DNA from: Warburgia ugandensis
Taxonomy: Eukaryota; Streptophyta; Magnoliopsida; Canellales; Canellaceae
DNA length: 64,000 bases
Direction: 5' to 3'
Assembly (NCBI GenBank): GCA_035236585.1
Contig: CP141128.1
Coordinates: forward strand, 37,864,684-37,928,683
Part shown: positions 10,028 through 23,632 of the stretch, piece by piece
Layout of the letters: each line of letters begins with the position of its first letter
Numbering within the stretch: the first letter of the stretch is position 1
Notes under the pieces: model-generated
Database searches by the model: none
The model's input: only the letters and a program-made list of their open reading frames with translations
What the model was told of the DNA's origin: nothing
Made by a program: the position numbers and the translations under genes

Positions 10028-13000
10028 AATGGAATGAGAAGAACATCAAATTAAAGATTACGGCCACATTGAAGAGCATGAACAAGAGGCCAACATGAGC
10101 ACTACTCTAAAAAGAAAGGGCAGAGGGCAAACAACAATGGAAAAGGTTATCAAGAGAAAGTCAAAGGAAATTAAAGGAACTGTCCAATACAATAGCAAAG
10201 GTAAGAGATTGGTGAAAGTGCACCAGCTTATAGTAGTTTCCATTGCTCTACAGTAAGAAACATGGTTCCTATCACCTTTGAGGATTGGAGACATGTGCCA
10301 TCCTCGACAAAAGATTCAATATGGGAAATGATGAAGGTATGTAAACATTAAGCACATGTATTATTTATATTATAACTTTCCTTATTTTCAAATATAGTAA
10401 TTTGATGTGTTCAATTGTAGTTTGCCTTTGACGTGCTGGATGACAAGAAGATGCATGCTTTAGAATGGGCTGGTGAGCAATGGAGAAAATGGAAGAACTA
10501 CCTTGTTTGCAATTACATAGCTCCAAATGCCAATGATTTGTCAAGGCTGTACATGGTGCTTTTCATGTACTCCAACGTCATTGATCAGGAGGTTTGGAAT
10601 GCATTTGTACAGAATTGCACCTTCGCCAAGTTTGAGGTATGTGTAGAAATGATGCTTCATTCTTTTAATTACATGTAACATTCAATTATTACACTTGATC
10701 ATGCATGTAAAAATGTGCAGGCAAAGAGTGTAAGGGGAAGAAAGGTGCATGAAACAAATATGCAGCACCACTTATCTAGGTTGGGCTATGCTTGTTTAGA
10801 AGAGTGCGAAGTAGGCATATGTGACAATTTATCACATTCAATTTAATGCTACTATGTTATATACATGTTCTCTAACTATAGTGCCTTTGCTTGACAGCAA
10901 AAAAAGGCTAGGACTACGGAACCCATTGATCACTCCATCCTTTAGAAGATGATGCATTTAGTGGGTTGTACTAGCAACAAGTTCTCATATGAAACTATGG
11001 CATAAATTGCTTCATGCATAGTAAGTGGTTCCACTTGTTTATAAATTTTTTACATTTAATTAGATCACATGATCATGTCTTTCTAATTAAATTTTGTAGG
11101 ACATTCTTACCCAAGAAAGCACTACTGTAGGGACTTTAAGCTGCACTGCTGCCAAGGATGACATCCTGTATAGGACTATGGGCAATAAGGACCACCCTAG
11201 TAGAGTTAGGGGCATGGGTTGTAGTGTTGTTCCTTCTAAATTCTTTGGTAGAGGACGTATACCTGAAGTTTAAGATGATGAGGAGGGCTACAATGAGCTC
11301 ATTGAGAAAATAAAGTTTGATAGATTTAGTCAGATGTGTGAGGGAGGTTTGATTATTGTTACTCCATCCCTTGCTCATAATTCTCGTAACGCCCTTGTAC
11401 CTCCATCACCTGTGAGCTACAATTCCCCAACTAAAGAAGATAATCAAGGACATTCGGCTCCCCTCGAAAAGGAAATTCCTGCCAAGGAGGTATATACATA
11501 GACAAAACTAGAAATTTTTATTTTCCTTTTGTAGTAATTCTATATCTCAACCTCTTTGTTACATATTTGATTTCCAGGTGGGTCAATGCTTGTTGGCTTG
11601 GATTCTTGTCAAAATATTGTGACAGTTGGTTCATGCTATGAGCATGAATCAAACATTTTGCACGGAATTAGTATGCCACCACACACTAAGTGGGTGTCCA
11701 TTACCATAGCTTTGAATACTAATGCTTGCCTACCTTTCCCAATAGAAATGGAAAATATTATAATTGTTGGGTAGGCAGTTGTATATCATGTCACTTGGGC
11801 CAGAGGCACTAGTCATTCACATAGAGTCCATGGTATGTATGTTATCATACTACCTTCCTCATCAATATTCTTTAGCTAGAGACCTCAATTGTTTAATAAC
11901 TATATATGGTTAATCAGAAACAAAATGTTGCACCAAGATTGGATGCCATTCTAGTGTCACCTATGGCTGCTGCACCAATAGAATAGGTACTTGTATATAT
12001 CTTTGATTTTTAATTTATTTTTATTATCATAAATTAGGCCCTCTTCATAGATTTATATTATTTAGCTGAATTTTTTTACATCTTTTACAGCAGCCATCCC
12101 AGGAGCATGTGAAGTCCCACCTAACACGTGTCGATCCTTAAGGGCAATCTATGGTCTCATCAACGATGACATGGGAATCAATCCTATACGAATCAAGCAG
12201 GGAGTGCTGGCGAGGACGCTGTTGAAGTGCCACTTATGGCAGAGGACTTATTATGAATTTGCTTATGAGATCAACTCGAGCACCCTCACATTGTCTCTTA
12301 CATGGGATATATGCTCATACTTTTGATGGTATATGTAATAATTGTTTCTTTTATGCAAGCTTCTTGAATGATGCGACTAGCCTTTTTGAGGGTGAGGGTA
12401 CACTTTACCAATTCCTTGATCCTAGGCATCATTTCTAATGCAGCGGAGCAATGACTGATTGAGAGGCATATTCAAGATATTTTACTAGGCTTCTTTCGCT
12501 GCTCTCAGGGATAGGGTTTAATGATTCCCTACAATAGTGAGCAAGTTTTAATTTTTTTTTATTTTTATTTTCAAAATTATTCTTTACTTAGGGATTTTCA
12601 ACTTCCATTACAGTCCATCTGACTGTCTATGTGTCTCATTGGATGCTACTTGTTATGGATGTGCACGGTGGCCATGCTTTCTTTTTTTATTCTTGTGGAG
12701 CCCACATCTATCCCGTCTCACAGATATTATAAATAAGTAACCATTTATTTTTTTTCATGTGTTATGTGTAGATAAGTAATTTATTATTCATCTATAATGC
12801 ATTTGAAATTTAAATTTGTAGGTCTTGGATTGAATGGGCTACTATGACTGAGACTTTACAACCACCAAAACTCACTTGGAAGAATGTCAAGGTATATGAA
12901 ATAGTTAATTGCTCTAAGTTATCACCAATTAAACCTACATTATTACAAATGATATTAATGAGTTCTTTTTTGTTGTCCTTTTTGCACAGTGCCCTAAACA

Positions 13001-13310
13001 ACAATCTGATTGGGAGTGTGGGTATTATGTCCTTAGATACATGAGGACCCTCGTATTTGATAATACTCCTATCTCCCATTTAAGAAAGGTAAAACACTTT
13101 ATTTTGCATAATGTTATATTTTTCTACAATTTTTATGGATTTAAATAAAAAAGTTTTAGCTTAATTAAATATGTTATGTTTCAGGTTATTGTGCTTTTTG
13201 AGAGGGCAAACAAAAAGAGTTACTCTAGAGTAAATCTCAATGAAATATGGACTGAATGGGTTGAGTATGTAATGAGTTTCAATTGGATCACTTGGAGTAA
13301 CTAAATGAAC
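10028..13310 (+). pseudogene. CACTA second gene: Transposase_24-like, DUF8039-like and Ulp1/C48 protease-like regions, broken
   Basis: A multi-exon remnant whose pieces join across plausible introns. A lysine-rich start is followed by ITFEDWRHVPSSTKDSIWEM and, after an intron (about 10337-10420, GTATGT...TTGTAG), by EWAGEQWRKWKNYLVCNYI and a QEVWNAFVQNCTFAKFE exon end. Next come KSVRGRKVHETNMQHHLSRL and SRVRGMGCSVVPSKFFGRG, the PF03004-like part. A DUF8039-like stretch (11586-11850) has HGISMPPHTKWVSITIALN. The end resembles the Ulp1 cysteine protease: SHWMLLVMDVHGG with the likely catalytic His (near 12640), then KQQSDWECGYYVLRYM with the likely catalytic Cys (near 13018) after an intron at 12893-12989. 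Stops and frameshifts (for example near 10257 and at 11772) break it. Such proteins are known partners of Tnp2 in plant CACTA elements; whether the protease acts on SUMO is unknown. Confidence 0.78.
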
Positions 13311-13744
13311 TTAAAATATGTAATAAAGTATTTTTATCATTGAATTGTGTGTGTTCCTTTAATTTTATTATTTTTTGAAATATATATATATTGTATTTTA
13401 AGCAATCAATGAGTGGAAATTTGAAGTGTGGGAATAAATGAGTATGGATGAAGTGAATTTGAATCTTGAACATGAAGCGAAAATGTGGCAATTGAATTAT
13501 ATAACTTTTATGAGATGTAGAATGAGAGGGTTACTTAGAGTGTGAAAGTAAATGTGAATGCATATGGATTTACAAATAAAGTGAATGTGGATGTTATAGA
13601 CAATGCAGATGTTTAATTTCTTATCTACATTATTTTCAAGATAGATGTGGATGGATAATGATGAGTATGGATGTTTTGTAGCCATTAGGGATGTATTAGG
13701 TGCTATATTTTAAGAAAGATTTGAGGTATTAAGAAAGAAGTGGA
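13311..13744. other. Non-coding sequence after the CACTA second gene
   Basis: AT-rich sequence with loose repeats of GTGAATGTGGATG and GATGTGGATGGAT type. No coding region is recognised and the expected CACTA subterminal motif is absent. Confidence 0.4.
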
Positions 13745-14020
13745 TGCATGTTGTATTGATGTTTGATTTTGCATGTTTATAAAGATTGTTCTTATCAGGT
13801 GTATGGAATATTTGTTATTCAATGTACACAAGTGGTAGTGTATCAAGAAAGATGTCTATGAATTGTTGTGTATGGTGGTTTTGGATGTGTATGGAGATTG
13901 AAGTATTAGGTGTATTTGATGTTTGGTTTTTCATGTTTATAAAGATTGTTTGCAGTATTAAAAGCATAGAATGTTTGTTATTCAATGTACACACAGGTGG
14001 TAATGTATCAATAAATTAAG
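13745..14020 (+). repeat. Imperfect tandem duplication of about 160 bp
   Basis: Two direct copies share TTTTGCATGTTTATAAAGATTGTT / TTTTTCATGTTTATAAAGATTGTT-type sequence and then GAATNTTTGTTATTCAATGTACAC...GGTGGTANTGTATCAA. They start at about 13755 and 13915 and differ by small indels. No function is evident. Confidence 0.75.
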
Positions 14021-14023
14021 ATG

Positions 14024-14735
14024 TGGATGTGATCTCAGCTAATGAGATAGAGCTCGATAAAGCTAAGGTGGATCTAATTGCTAACCTCTCGCCTCCTAGG
14101 ATAGTAAAGGAAATTCATTCATTCCTTGGCCACTTTGGACTTTACCAGTGCCTCATTAAAGATTTTAGTAAAATCTCAAAGCCCTTATGAACTTTCTTGC
14201 TAAGGAGGTTACGTTTGAGTTTAATGAAGGCTGCTTATAAGCTTTTGATTAGCTCAAACTAGAATTAACCTTTGCACCCATTATTCCACCACCAGATTGG
14301 ATTGCACCATTCAAAATTAGGTGTGATGCCTCTGATTATGCAATAGGTGCTATCTTGCGGTAGTGTATATATAACATTTCCCATGTGATCTATTATGCAA
14401 GTAGAACATTGAACTACACACAACTCAATTATTTCACCATAGAGAAAGAGTTGCTAGCAATTGTGTTTGCTTGAAGCAAATTTAGATCATACCTCTTAGG
14501 GTATAAAGTTATCATCTCTTCTGACCATGCCATCCTAAAGTACCTTCATTCCAAGAAGGATGCTAAACCCAATCTCATTAGATGGATTCTATTGCTACAG
14601 GAGTTTGACATTGAGATATGTGATAAGAAAGGCTTTGAGAATGAAGTAGCAAATCATCTGTCTAGGTTAGTCATTCAATCCACTAATGAGTCCAACCTTA
14701 TCACTGAGTCATTTCTAGATGAATAGGTGATGGCT
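14024..14735 (+). pseudogene. Gypsy RT C-terminus and RNase H, broken
   Basis: The remnant opens at the RT end with IELDKAKVDLIANLSPPRIV, then IHSFLGHFGLYQ and LIKDFSKISKPL, the usual link to RNase H. RNase H follows with FKIRCDASDYAIGAIL, VIYYASRTLNYTQLNYFTIE KELLAIV (split here at a 20-residue limit) and [15 protein letters not shown], ending at EVANHLSRL. Catalytic-type residues survive in RCDASDYA and in the E of EKELLA. Several frameshifts and stops (for example near 14190 and 14475) prevent expression. The N-terminal RT with its YVDD box is absent. Confidence 0.88.
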
Positions 14736-14835
14736 ATCTCCTAGTAGTCTTGGTATGCTGATATTGTAAACTATCTTGTCACTCATCAAATGCCTAATTA
14801 TTGGTCCAAATAAGATAGGGCATAAGTTTCTTGCC

Positions 14836-16022
14836 AAGGTCAAACACTTTTTATAGGACAATTTGTACTTATTCAAGTACTGCCTCAATCAAGTATCTAG
14901 AAGATGCATAACAGATAGTGAGCATCATCAAATCATCTCCTTTTGCTATGGCCATGCATGTGGGGTCCACTTCACTACAAAGAAAGTGGCTACAAAAATT
15001 TTGCAGTGCAGTTTCTACTGGCCCACCTTCATTAGGGATTCATATGCTTACTGCATAGCATGTACAAGATGTCAGTAGTTAGGGAGTCTTGGTAAAAGAG
15101 ATATGATGTCCCTGAAGCCCATTATGATTATTGAGCCTTTGGATGTTTGGGGCATCGACTTTATGGGACCTTTTCCCAATTGCTTTGGTCCCCTTTATAT
15201 CGTTGTGGGAGGGGACTACGTGTCCAAGTGTGTGGAGGCAGTAGAGTGTGAGACCAATGACCACAAAGTGTTGGTCTAATTTTTAAAGAAAAATATTTTT
15301 GCATGCTTTAGTACCCCACAGGCCATTAGTAGTGATGGGGGAAAACACTTCTGTGATAGAGTGCTTGAAAATTTAATGAAGAAATATGGTAACCAATAAA
15401 ATTGCTACCCCATACCATCCTCAGACTAGTGGACAAGCAGAAGTGTTAAATAGGAAAATTAAGTAGATCATAGAAAAGATAGTTAGTCCTAATTGGAAAG
15501 ACTAGTCACTAGGGCATAGTGATGCATTATGGGCTCACCATACTGCATCCAAAATCCCTATAGGCCTGACACCTTACCATCTAGTATATGAAAAGGCCTA
15601 TCATCTCCTAGTTGAGCTTGAGCATAAAACATATTGGGCCATTAAAAAACTTAATTTTGACTTAGATAGTGCTGGAACCCACAAAAAGTCTAACTTAATG
15701 AGTTGGATGACCTTAGAAAGATGCATATGAGACTTCTAGGCTATACAAGGACCAAATGAAAGCTCATCATGATAAGTACATATTGCATAAGTCCTTCACA
15801 CCAGGACAGAAGGTCTTCTTGTATAACTCTAGGTTTCATCTCTTTCCTAGAAAGCTTCACTCTCGATGTATTGCACCCTACATTGTTTGCACTATTTACC
15901 CTCATTGGACTGTTGAGATTGAATAGGATGGGGAGATTTTCAAAGTGAATGGTCAAAGGTTAAAACCCTTTCTAGAATTAGTCAACCTTGACGTGGAGAT
16001 CTTATTAGAGGATCTTGTTTAT
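14836..16022 (+). pseudogene. Gypsy integrase, broken
   Basis: The zinc-binding head (14863-15078) has an HHCC-type pattern: FCYGHACGVHF, then ILQCSFYWPTFIRDS and CIACTRCQ. The catalytic core follows with WGIDFMGPFP near 15150, SSDGGKHF near 15333 and SGQAEVLNR near 15430. The last two acidic positions are about 105 bases apart, matching DD35E spacing. The end has IPIGLTPYHLVYEKAYH, FTPGQKVFLYNSR and NGQRLKPFLE, typical of Athila/Tat integrases. Stops at 15076-15078 and near 15279, a frameshift near 15390 and others further on make it a pseudogene. It once joined element cDNA into the genome. Confidence 0.9.
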
Positions 16023-17619
16023 TAGAACTCACTACTACATGATCCTTGAAATCTAAATTCATCATAAGTTGGCCATGCATTCATCATTGTACTATCATTG
16101 TATGTCTAGTTAAAGACATTAAACTTAGAACTCATTGGGAGGCAACCTAGCATTTTCAAAGTCTCAATTTTCCACATCACCCAGTTAGCGTATAGGAGTC
16201 TTATGTTTCAAAAAATTGGGGATAATATTTAGTTTAGGTTGATGGTGTAGATATGCATGGGAATTTGAGTTTTTTTTTAATTTTTAATTTTTTTGAATTT
16301 TTAAGGTCAAGTTCCTTTAATGTGATGAGAATCAGAATTTTCAAATATTAGTATTTCTCTTACTTTAACTTATTGATAGAAATGAATATGATTAGTTCTA
16401 CAATTTATTTATGTTCTTAAGTGTTTATGAAGTTAAATATGAAAACATGCTTAAACATAATGCATAGTCTAGATAGACAGATGTAATGACTTAGAGACCC
16501 TAAGGAAAATTAGTGGAGACCTATACCTGGTGAGTATTAGAGACTATCATCTTTTTTACAGTTACATACAATTTCATATTTTCTTTAGTGAACATCATCT
16601 TTGAAAGATCCTAATAACTTTGCTTTGGTCAATTGTCAAGAATCACTAATAGGAGTATTAACTTTCTTAACATTTATTAAATCTGATAGGCTTTAAGAAA
16701 CTTGGGAAATGATATAGGCCATCCTTATTTTATCATAGAGACATAAAGCCTACCCAGTATATTATACCACTAGTTAAACCCTTTGAGCCTCTTAGTAAGC
16801 ATTTTATTTTTCAAACCTATTTACCTTAACCCAAAAAACTAGTTAAATATCCATTACCTATAACTAAAAAATGAGTAAAGATGGTAGAAAAAATTCAAAA
16901 TGGCAAAAGTCTAAGAAGTGAAAACCATCAAAGTATTTACATAGAAAGAGCCTTCATACAAAGAAAGTCAAAGGAAAAGAAATTTTGTGAACAAAGAGAG
17001 AAAGGTAAAATAGAAAAGATATTCACTTTCGTGCACTTAAAAGAGAAGCTGTCAAGCATTTATTGAAGACCTCTACTTAAATTTGAAGCCTTTGATCCTT
17101 TTACACTCTCTTTCAAAACTGGTTCTAAACTTAAGTTTCATCCCATCTAAAGTCTTGTTGATCTTAAGGTGGAATATAGTCTTAATGAGGATAGAAATAT
17201 TAGGGAATGAAGATAAGCTCTTCCTTCTGGTCTTGGTAATGGCATCCATTCTTAGGGATCACTATTCTTTATATCATTTGCATAAGCTTATGTGAACCAT
17301 AAGTGTTGTTGGATAGTGAGAGAATTTTGTTTGACCCTTTTCTGAGAGCTTTATTTCTAAGTGTATACAAGTGAGAATTTGAGGACAAGATATTTTTCCA
17401 ATGGAGTATAAGCATTTCTATTTAGAAGTCCAAACGTATAGCCTTTACACACATTGCACTCCAAGATATAAAAAATGGCTTTGTCATATGAGCAACTTGT
17501 AGAATTTTTTGTTCATCTTTATTAAGTTGTTAAAGCTAGTAGAGTACTAATGGATGAGAATTCTCTGAGAGAAATTAAGGAATTTAGCCTTATTGAATTT
17601 TGTCAATATATTCTTTGAA
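16023..17619 (+). other. Long non-coding 3' region of the gypsy element
   Basis: About 1.6 kb lies between the integrase and the SINE. It begins with GGGAGGCAACCTAG near 16138 and a weak internal purine run (AAAAAATTGGGG, near 16211), both usual in Athila/Tat elements. No env-like or other coding region could be recognised; short open frames at 16881-17066 and 17083-17295 have no family features. Confidence 0.55.
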
Positions 17620-17797
17620 GGGGAGCCTTGGCGCAATGGTAATGTTGTTGTTGTGTGACCTTGAGGTCATGGGTTCAAGGCATGGAAATGGCATCTTGAA
17701 AAAATGCAAGGTAAGCCTATTACTATAAATTGTTGTGGTCTACCCCTTCCCTCAATCCTACATATGTGGGAGCTTCATGCATTGCAGCTGCCCTTTT
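17620..17797 (+). mobile_element. Au-like SINE (tRNA-derived)
   Basis: A compact unit of about 178 bp starts GGGAGCCTTGGCGCAATGGT and ends GCAGCTGCCCTTTTT, closely matching what I recall of the plant Au SINE (about 180 bp). Pol III box A (17628-17640) and box B (GGGTTCAAGGC, 17671-17681) are both present. The tRNA-unrelated part includes AAATGCAAGGTAAG and a CCCTTCCC block. Imperfect flanking copies TATTCTTTGAA (17609-17619) and TATTCTCTGCAA (17798-17809) look like the target duplication. It lies in the gypsy 3' region and is younger than that element. Confidence 0.88.
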
Positions 17798-18828
17798 TAT
17801 TCTCTGCAAACCCTCATGAGGCCTAACTTGCCACTAAGGGTAATTTAGGGGTTTAAGGGCTTGTTGCATATGCTAAATGCAATTGTTAGTCCCTATGAAA
17901 ATGACAGGCATTTATGTTTTCATGATTTATTGCTTGTTTTTCTTGAGATTAACAAAATTCTGGTTGGGGGGTGTGACAAGTAGTCAATTTTGCATAAAAA
18001 GTACCAAATTAGTAGTACATGTGTCATAGACGATAGGGCATTATTCTTGGTTTTTTCAAAATTTATGACACACGAATTGTCAAACTAATAATCTACAAAT
18101 CTAATATTTTGCACGTGTAGAAGATAGTCCAAAATAATTATGTTATCTTTCATAATTTTCTAAATACTAAATAGTGTTTTTAATCTTTTGTAAGTGTTAA
18201 AAGATTGATCCATCGGTCCATATCACTTTAGACGATAATCGATGATCTAGATCAAACCGAGAGCTAGGACCCATTTACCATCATTTAAAGTCCAAGTAAG
18301 GATCAAGATCATTTTAGAGAAAGTAGATGGATTTTGGAAACAATTGGTAGATATCAAGGTGACTAGAAATGGGCCCATGCAAATCCATGTAAGAGGTAGT
18401 GGAATTGCACCACCTTTGCATGAGATTTCAAGCCATGCAAGCCACATGAAAACTAACTGAACCACATGATCCATGAAATAATGGCTAGGAGAAGCCATGA
18501 AGCCAAAGATGCAAGCCATTAAAGTCATCAAGTCAGATCCATAAAAGAGAAGCCACTTAAGCAATTTAAGCTATCCAACATGGGTCCACACATTTTGAGG
18601 AGTGTTTTAAAGAGAAAAAATAGGAAGAACCAAGTGGACTCTATCAACATGGTAGGTGGCATGCTAAGTGGACCAATCATAGAAGAGACCTCACCCTTAG
18701 GCTTTCCTTTTCTATCTCCCTCCATCTTGAACCACTTAGAAAAGAGGCTTCCACACAATCGAGCTGCCTTTCCCCAATCCTTATGCCTCTTTCCCCTTTT
18801 TCTTAGGCTAAAAATTAGTGAGTGATCC

Positions 18829-18838
18829 ATCTATAAAT
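18829..18838 (+). promoter_or_regulatory. Probable TATA box of LTR B
   Basis: CCATCTATAAATATG lies about 860 bases into the LTR, followed by a GAGAGAGAGG tract. This is a good match to a plant core promoter at a plausible U3/R position. No transcription start can be shown. Confidence 0.5.
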
Positions 18839-19479
18839 ATGTGCAAATGATAGTAGAGAGAGAGGAAGTTTCATTTTGTATGCATCTCACTTGAGGGTGG
18901 TCCATGCCTCCTTCAAGGCTAGCTTCCCCAAGCCTCTTTTATCCTGGAGTTCCACGCATGTTTCTATCTTGTTGAAGACTTCACCTCTATGGTTTATGTG
19001 CATGTCTCTTTGATTCCTATCCTTGTTGAATAGTATTTACTTGTGATCTAGTTATCCTTCATCCGAAGGCCACCAATCTCTTGTAGTGACAGCCAAGAGC
19101 GTGTAGCGTTTGGAACATCTTATTCTAGGTTAGTTCTTCTTTTCTTTTCTCTATTTTCTTGCCTATCATTGTTACTTCTTCTTCTCTAGTTTACATCATG
19201 CATCAACTTTCTTTAGCTCTTTTGGTTTTGGTTCCCATCCAGCCTTCACTCTCTCTTTGATTCTCTCCATTGGTTCACATGACTCATTGATGAAGGATAC
19301 TTTGATAGCATTAGATTTGCAAGTTGAAGCAAGTTATGCTATTTTCATTTTATTGAACGTTGCCCTCTTTTCTTGTAATAATTTACATTCAATATCAACT
19401 TTAATTCTTTGATTCTCTATCATGCATGCTTCATCAATGTTCATTGCCCATATTTAGTTGAATGTTAAGATTAGTTTTT

Positions 19480-19890
19480 ATTCATTGATTATGTTTAGTA
19501 CATGTTTAGATTAGATCTTAGTTTTTAGAAAGTTTTTAATGTTAGTTTTAGAAATTTTATTTTTAGGAAGTTCTAATTTCTAATATTAGAAAGCATTCAT
19601 CTTTAGAAAGTAATCAAGTTCTTTAAGATGTTTCTTTAAGATTAGTTGTATGTTAGAACTTTATTATTTAGAAATTTTCTAATTCTAGTTTTAGGAATTT
19701 TTTATTTTTTAGATTTTCTAATTTCTAGTGTTAGAAAGTTCATTCATCTTTAAGTTTCTAAGTTATTCATGTTTCTAGTTTTGCATTAGTTTCTTTTCTT
19801 GAATGCATGTTAGGTAGAGAAAGTTTTTAATTCTATTCTTAGTTTCTAATCTTAGTTTTAGAAAGTTTCTTTTTAGTTTAAGTTCTAATT
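19480..19890 (+). repeat. Degenerate TTAGAAAGTTTCTAA-type array in LTR B
   Basis: Short degenerate units built from TTAGTTTTAGAAAGTTTCTAATT repeat many times. The same low-complexity array appears at about 56640-56960 in the second copy and, as complement, at about 58070-58330 in the third, so it belongs to the LTR family. Confidence 0.7.
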
Positions 19891-20219
19891 TATGCAGGTT
19901 TCTAATTCCTCGTGCTTATAATTCCTAGATTAAATCACAATCTAATCTCTTTTGGCTAGGATAAGTACTCTTAATAAGATCATAATTACATACAAATCTA
20001 TGAGATTCCTCATGGGATTGACCTTACTTGCATGAAATTATACTAGTTTGATTTGTGCGCTTGCGAGTAGTAATTGGAACTATACCAAGGCACATGATAT
20101 AGGCATTTTTTTCTAGATGAAACTACATGATAGAATGCATGCATGGTTGAACATATGTGCACTACCTAAGAGTAATATCATCTTGTTAATTGAGTTATCC
20201 TAGATTAGGATTCTATTTG

Positions 20220-22626
<2,407 letters not shown>

Positions 22627-22628
22627 AT

Positions 22629-22640
22629 TGGTATCAAAGC
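22629..22640 (+). other. Primer-binding site of element A (initiator Met tRNA type)
   Basis: TGGTATCAAAGC lies two bases after the LTR end and differs by one base from the usual plant initiator-methionine site TGGTATCAGAGC. It would prime minus-strand cDNA synthesis. Confidence 0.88.
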
Positions 22641-22959
22641 ATAAGTTATGTCACTCACAACCGATTACTAGATGAAAAGTCACGAATAGTCAATGAAACT
22701 AGAAACCTTAGGTCCTAATGTGAGTAGTTAGAGAAAATACTTACATAAGATTTCACTAGTTTGGAATATATGTCAGCAAGGAGACTGGATATATTCTAGA
22801 GCCCTCAAGCACCCCTTCTAGTTTCTCATAGCAAGGGAATGTAACAGGTGATGTTGTCCAACTACTGGTGCAAAAATTGGGAGATTCTTAAAAAATCAAC
22901 CCTAGGGGAGCACTAGCCAGTGGAGTAAGAGCATTGGGAATAAATGCATGCAGGCTTGA

Positions 22960-23184
22960 CCATTTGAAGAAGATGGCTTCAACATTCTCTAGTGTAGATG
23001 AGTCAGATGCAGTTAAAGCTTGGATTTTCAAAGTAGAGAAAGGTATTTAAAGGGATGGAGGCTCTAGACGAGAAGAAGGGTTTTACGGCTACCTTCACGA
23101 TGATAGGCAAAGCCACTTTTTAGTAGCAAAAGACTGAGCATACTCACTTTGGTGACATCAAGAGCATACCGTGGGAAGAGTTTA
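22960..23184 (+). pseudogene. Element A gag N-terminal part, broken
   Basis: This is the start of the structural gag protein of a Tekay-like element. The reading shows FSSVDESDAVKAWIFKVEK, then MEALDEKKGFTATFTMIGKA, and after stops in place of tryptophans the piece IKSIPWEEFM. The pattern (AWxxxxEKxF, then ATFxxxGxAxxWW, then IPWEEF) is that of plant gypsy gag, and it is shared with the - strand gag copies of element D near 51950 and 48000. The homology ends abruptly where LTR D begins at 23185. The 320-base leader between the PBS and this block has no recognised content. The zinc-knuckle end of gag is found 29 kb away at 52187. Confidence 0.75.
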
Positions 23185-23632
23185 TGTGGTAGCTGGGTTT
23201 TATAGAATTAGTTTTTCACATATTCTTTCAGAAAATGATGAAAATTTATTAGGAAATGCTTTTTTAAACATTTGAAAAATATACTATATAATATATTTCA
23301 CAAACCACTTCTTCAATCCACGTGTCATTTACAAAATCTCTATACATATGCAAGTAAAATAACCTCTAAATTAAAAGAGCACATAAATAAGACCCACTTG
23401 TCACTACCTTAACAACCAAATGAATTCATAATCCAAACATGAAATATAATTATATCCTTATTACATGTCTATCAACAATTGTCCATCAGCTATAATTTAA
23501 AGTAATCTAGCTAAGCTATTAAAATTTACTTCTCATACTTGGATCTTGTCTTGGTAATTATCTCCTCTCACGCTCTAGCTGAATTCTACTCTATGTGAAG
23601 TTGCCTTTGAAGTGTTTGTAGGGGTGAGTACA

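Larger units (their letters stand above)
1..14023 (+). mobile_element. CACTA (En/Spm-type) DNA transposon, degenerate, left end outside window
   Basis: Two + strand pseudogenes typical of plant CACTA elements lie in order: a Tnp2 transposase (2032-5399) and a second gene with Transposase_24-like, DUF8039-like and Ulp1-like parts (10028-13310). A dense field of short inverted motifs at 180-770, with smaller clusters at 1505-1675 and 5644-5800, matches the subterminal repeats that CACTA transposases bind. An RTE LINE (6995-9609) lies between the two genes. The terminal inverted repeat starting CACTA is not seen; the left end should be upstream of base 1. The right end is also not seen: no mirrored subterminal field precedes the gypsy remnant at 14024, so the 3' end was probably lost. 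Treating both genes as one element is inference from shared strand, order and recurrence of the subterminal motif at about 6180 and 6780. Confidence 0.8.
14024..20087 (+). mobile_element. Ty3/gypsy retrotransposon, Athila/Tat-like, 5' truncated
   Basis: The element starts inside the C-terminal part of RT and continues through RNase H, integrase, a long non-coding 3' region, a G-rich polypurine tract (TTGGGGGG, about 17964-17971) and one LTR (17974-20087). The 5' LTR, gag, protease and most of RT are missing. The integrase end NGQRLKPFLE and the following GGGAGGCAACC motif fit the Athila/Tat branch. An Au-like SINE is inserted at 17620-17797. Assignment to Athila versus Tat/Ogre is not settled by eye. 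Confidence 0.82.
17974..20087 (+). repeat. LTR of family B (3' LTR of the Athila/Tat-like element)
   Basis: The LTR starts TGACAAGTAGTCAATTTTGC just after a polypurine tract and ends ATTTGTGCGCTTGCGAGTAG...ACTATACCA. Two further copies of the family lie at 54201-57157 (+) and 57913-63389 (-). Shared landmarks are the start with TTTTGCATAAAAA, the GATCCATCGG block and the CTCATGGGATTGACCT end. Length is 2.1 kb, against about 3.0 and 2.7 kb in the other copies. Confidence 0.85.

Noticed and set aside
13786..14019. Cys/Trp-rich open frame
   Set aside because: It spans a tandem duplication of non-coding sequence and has no domain.
17620..17690. tRNA gene
   Set aside because: Box A and box B are present but no cloverleaf with an acceptor stem was found, and the unit continues as a SINE body with duplicated flanks.
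18247..18830. Open frames on the - strand of LTR B
   Set aside because: They lie antisense in LTR sequence, and no domain or conserved motif is seen in them.
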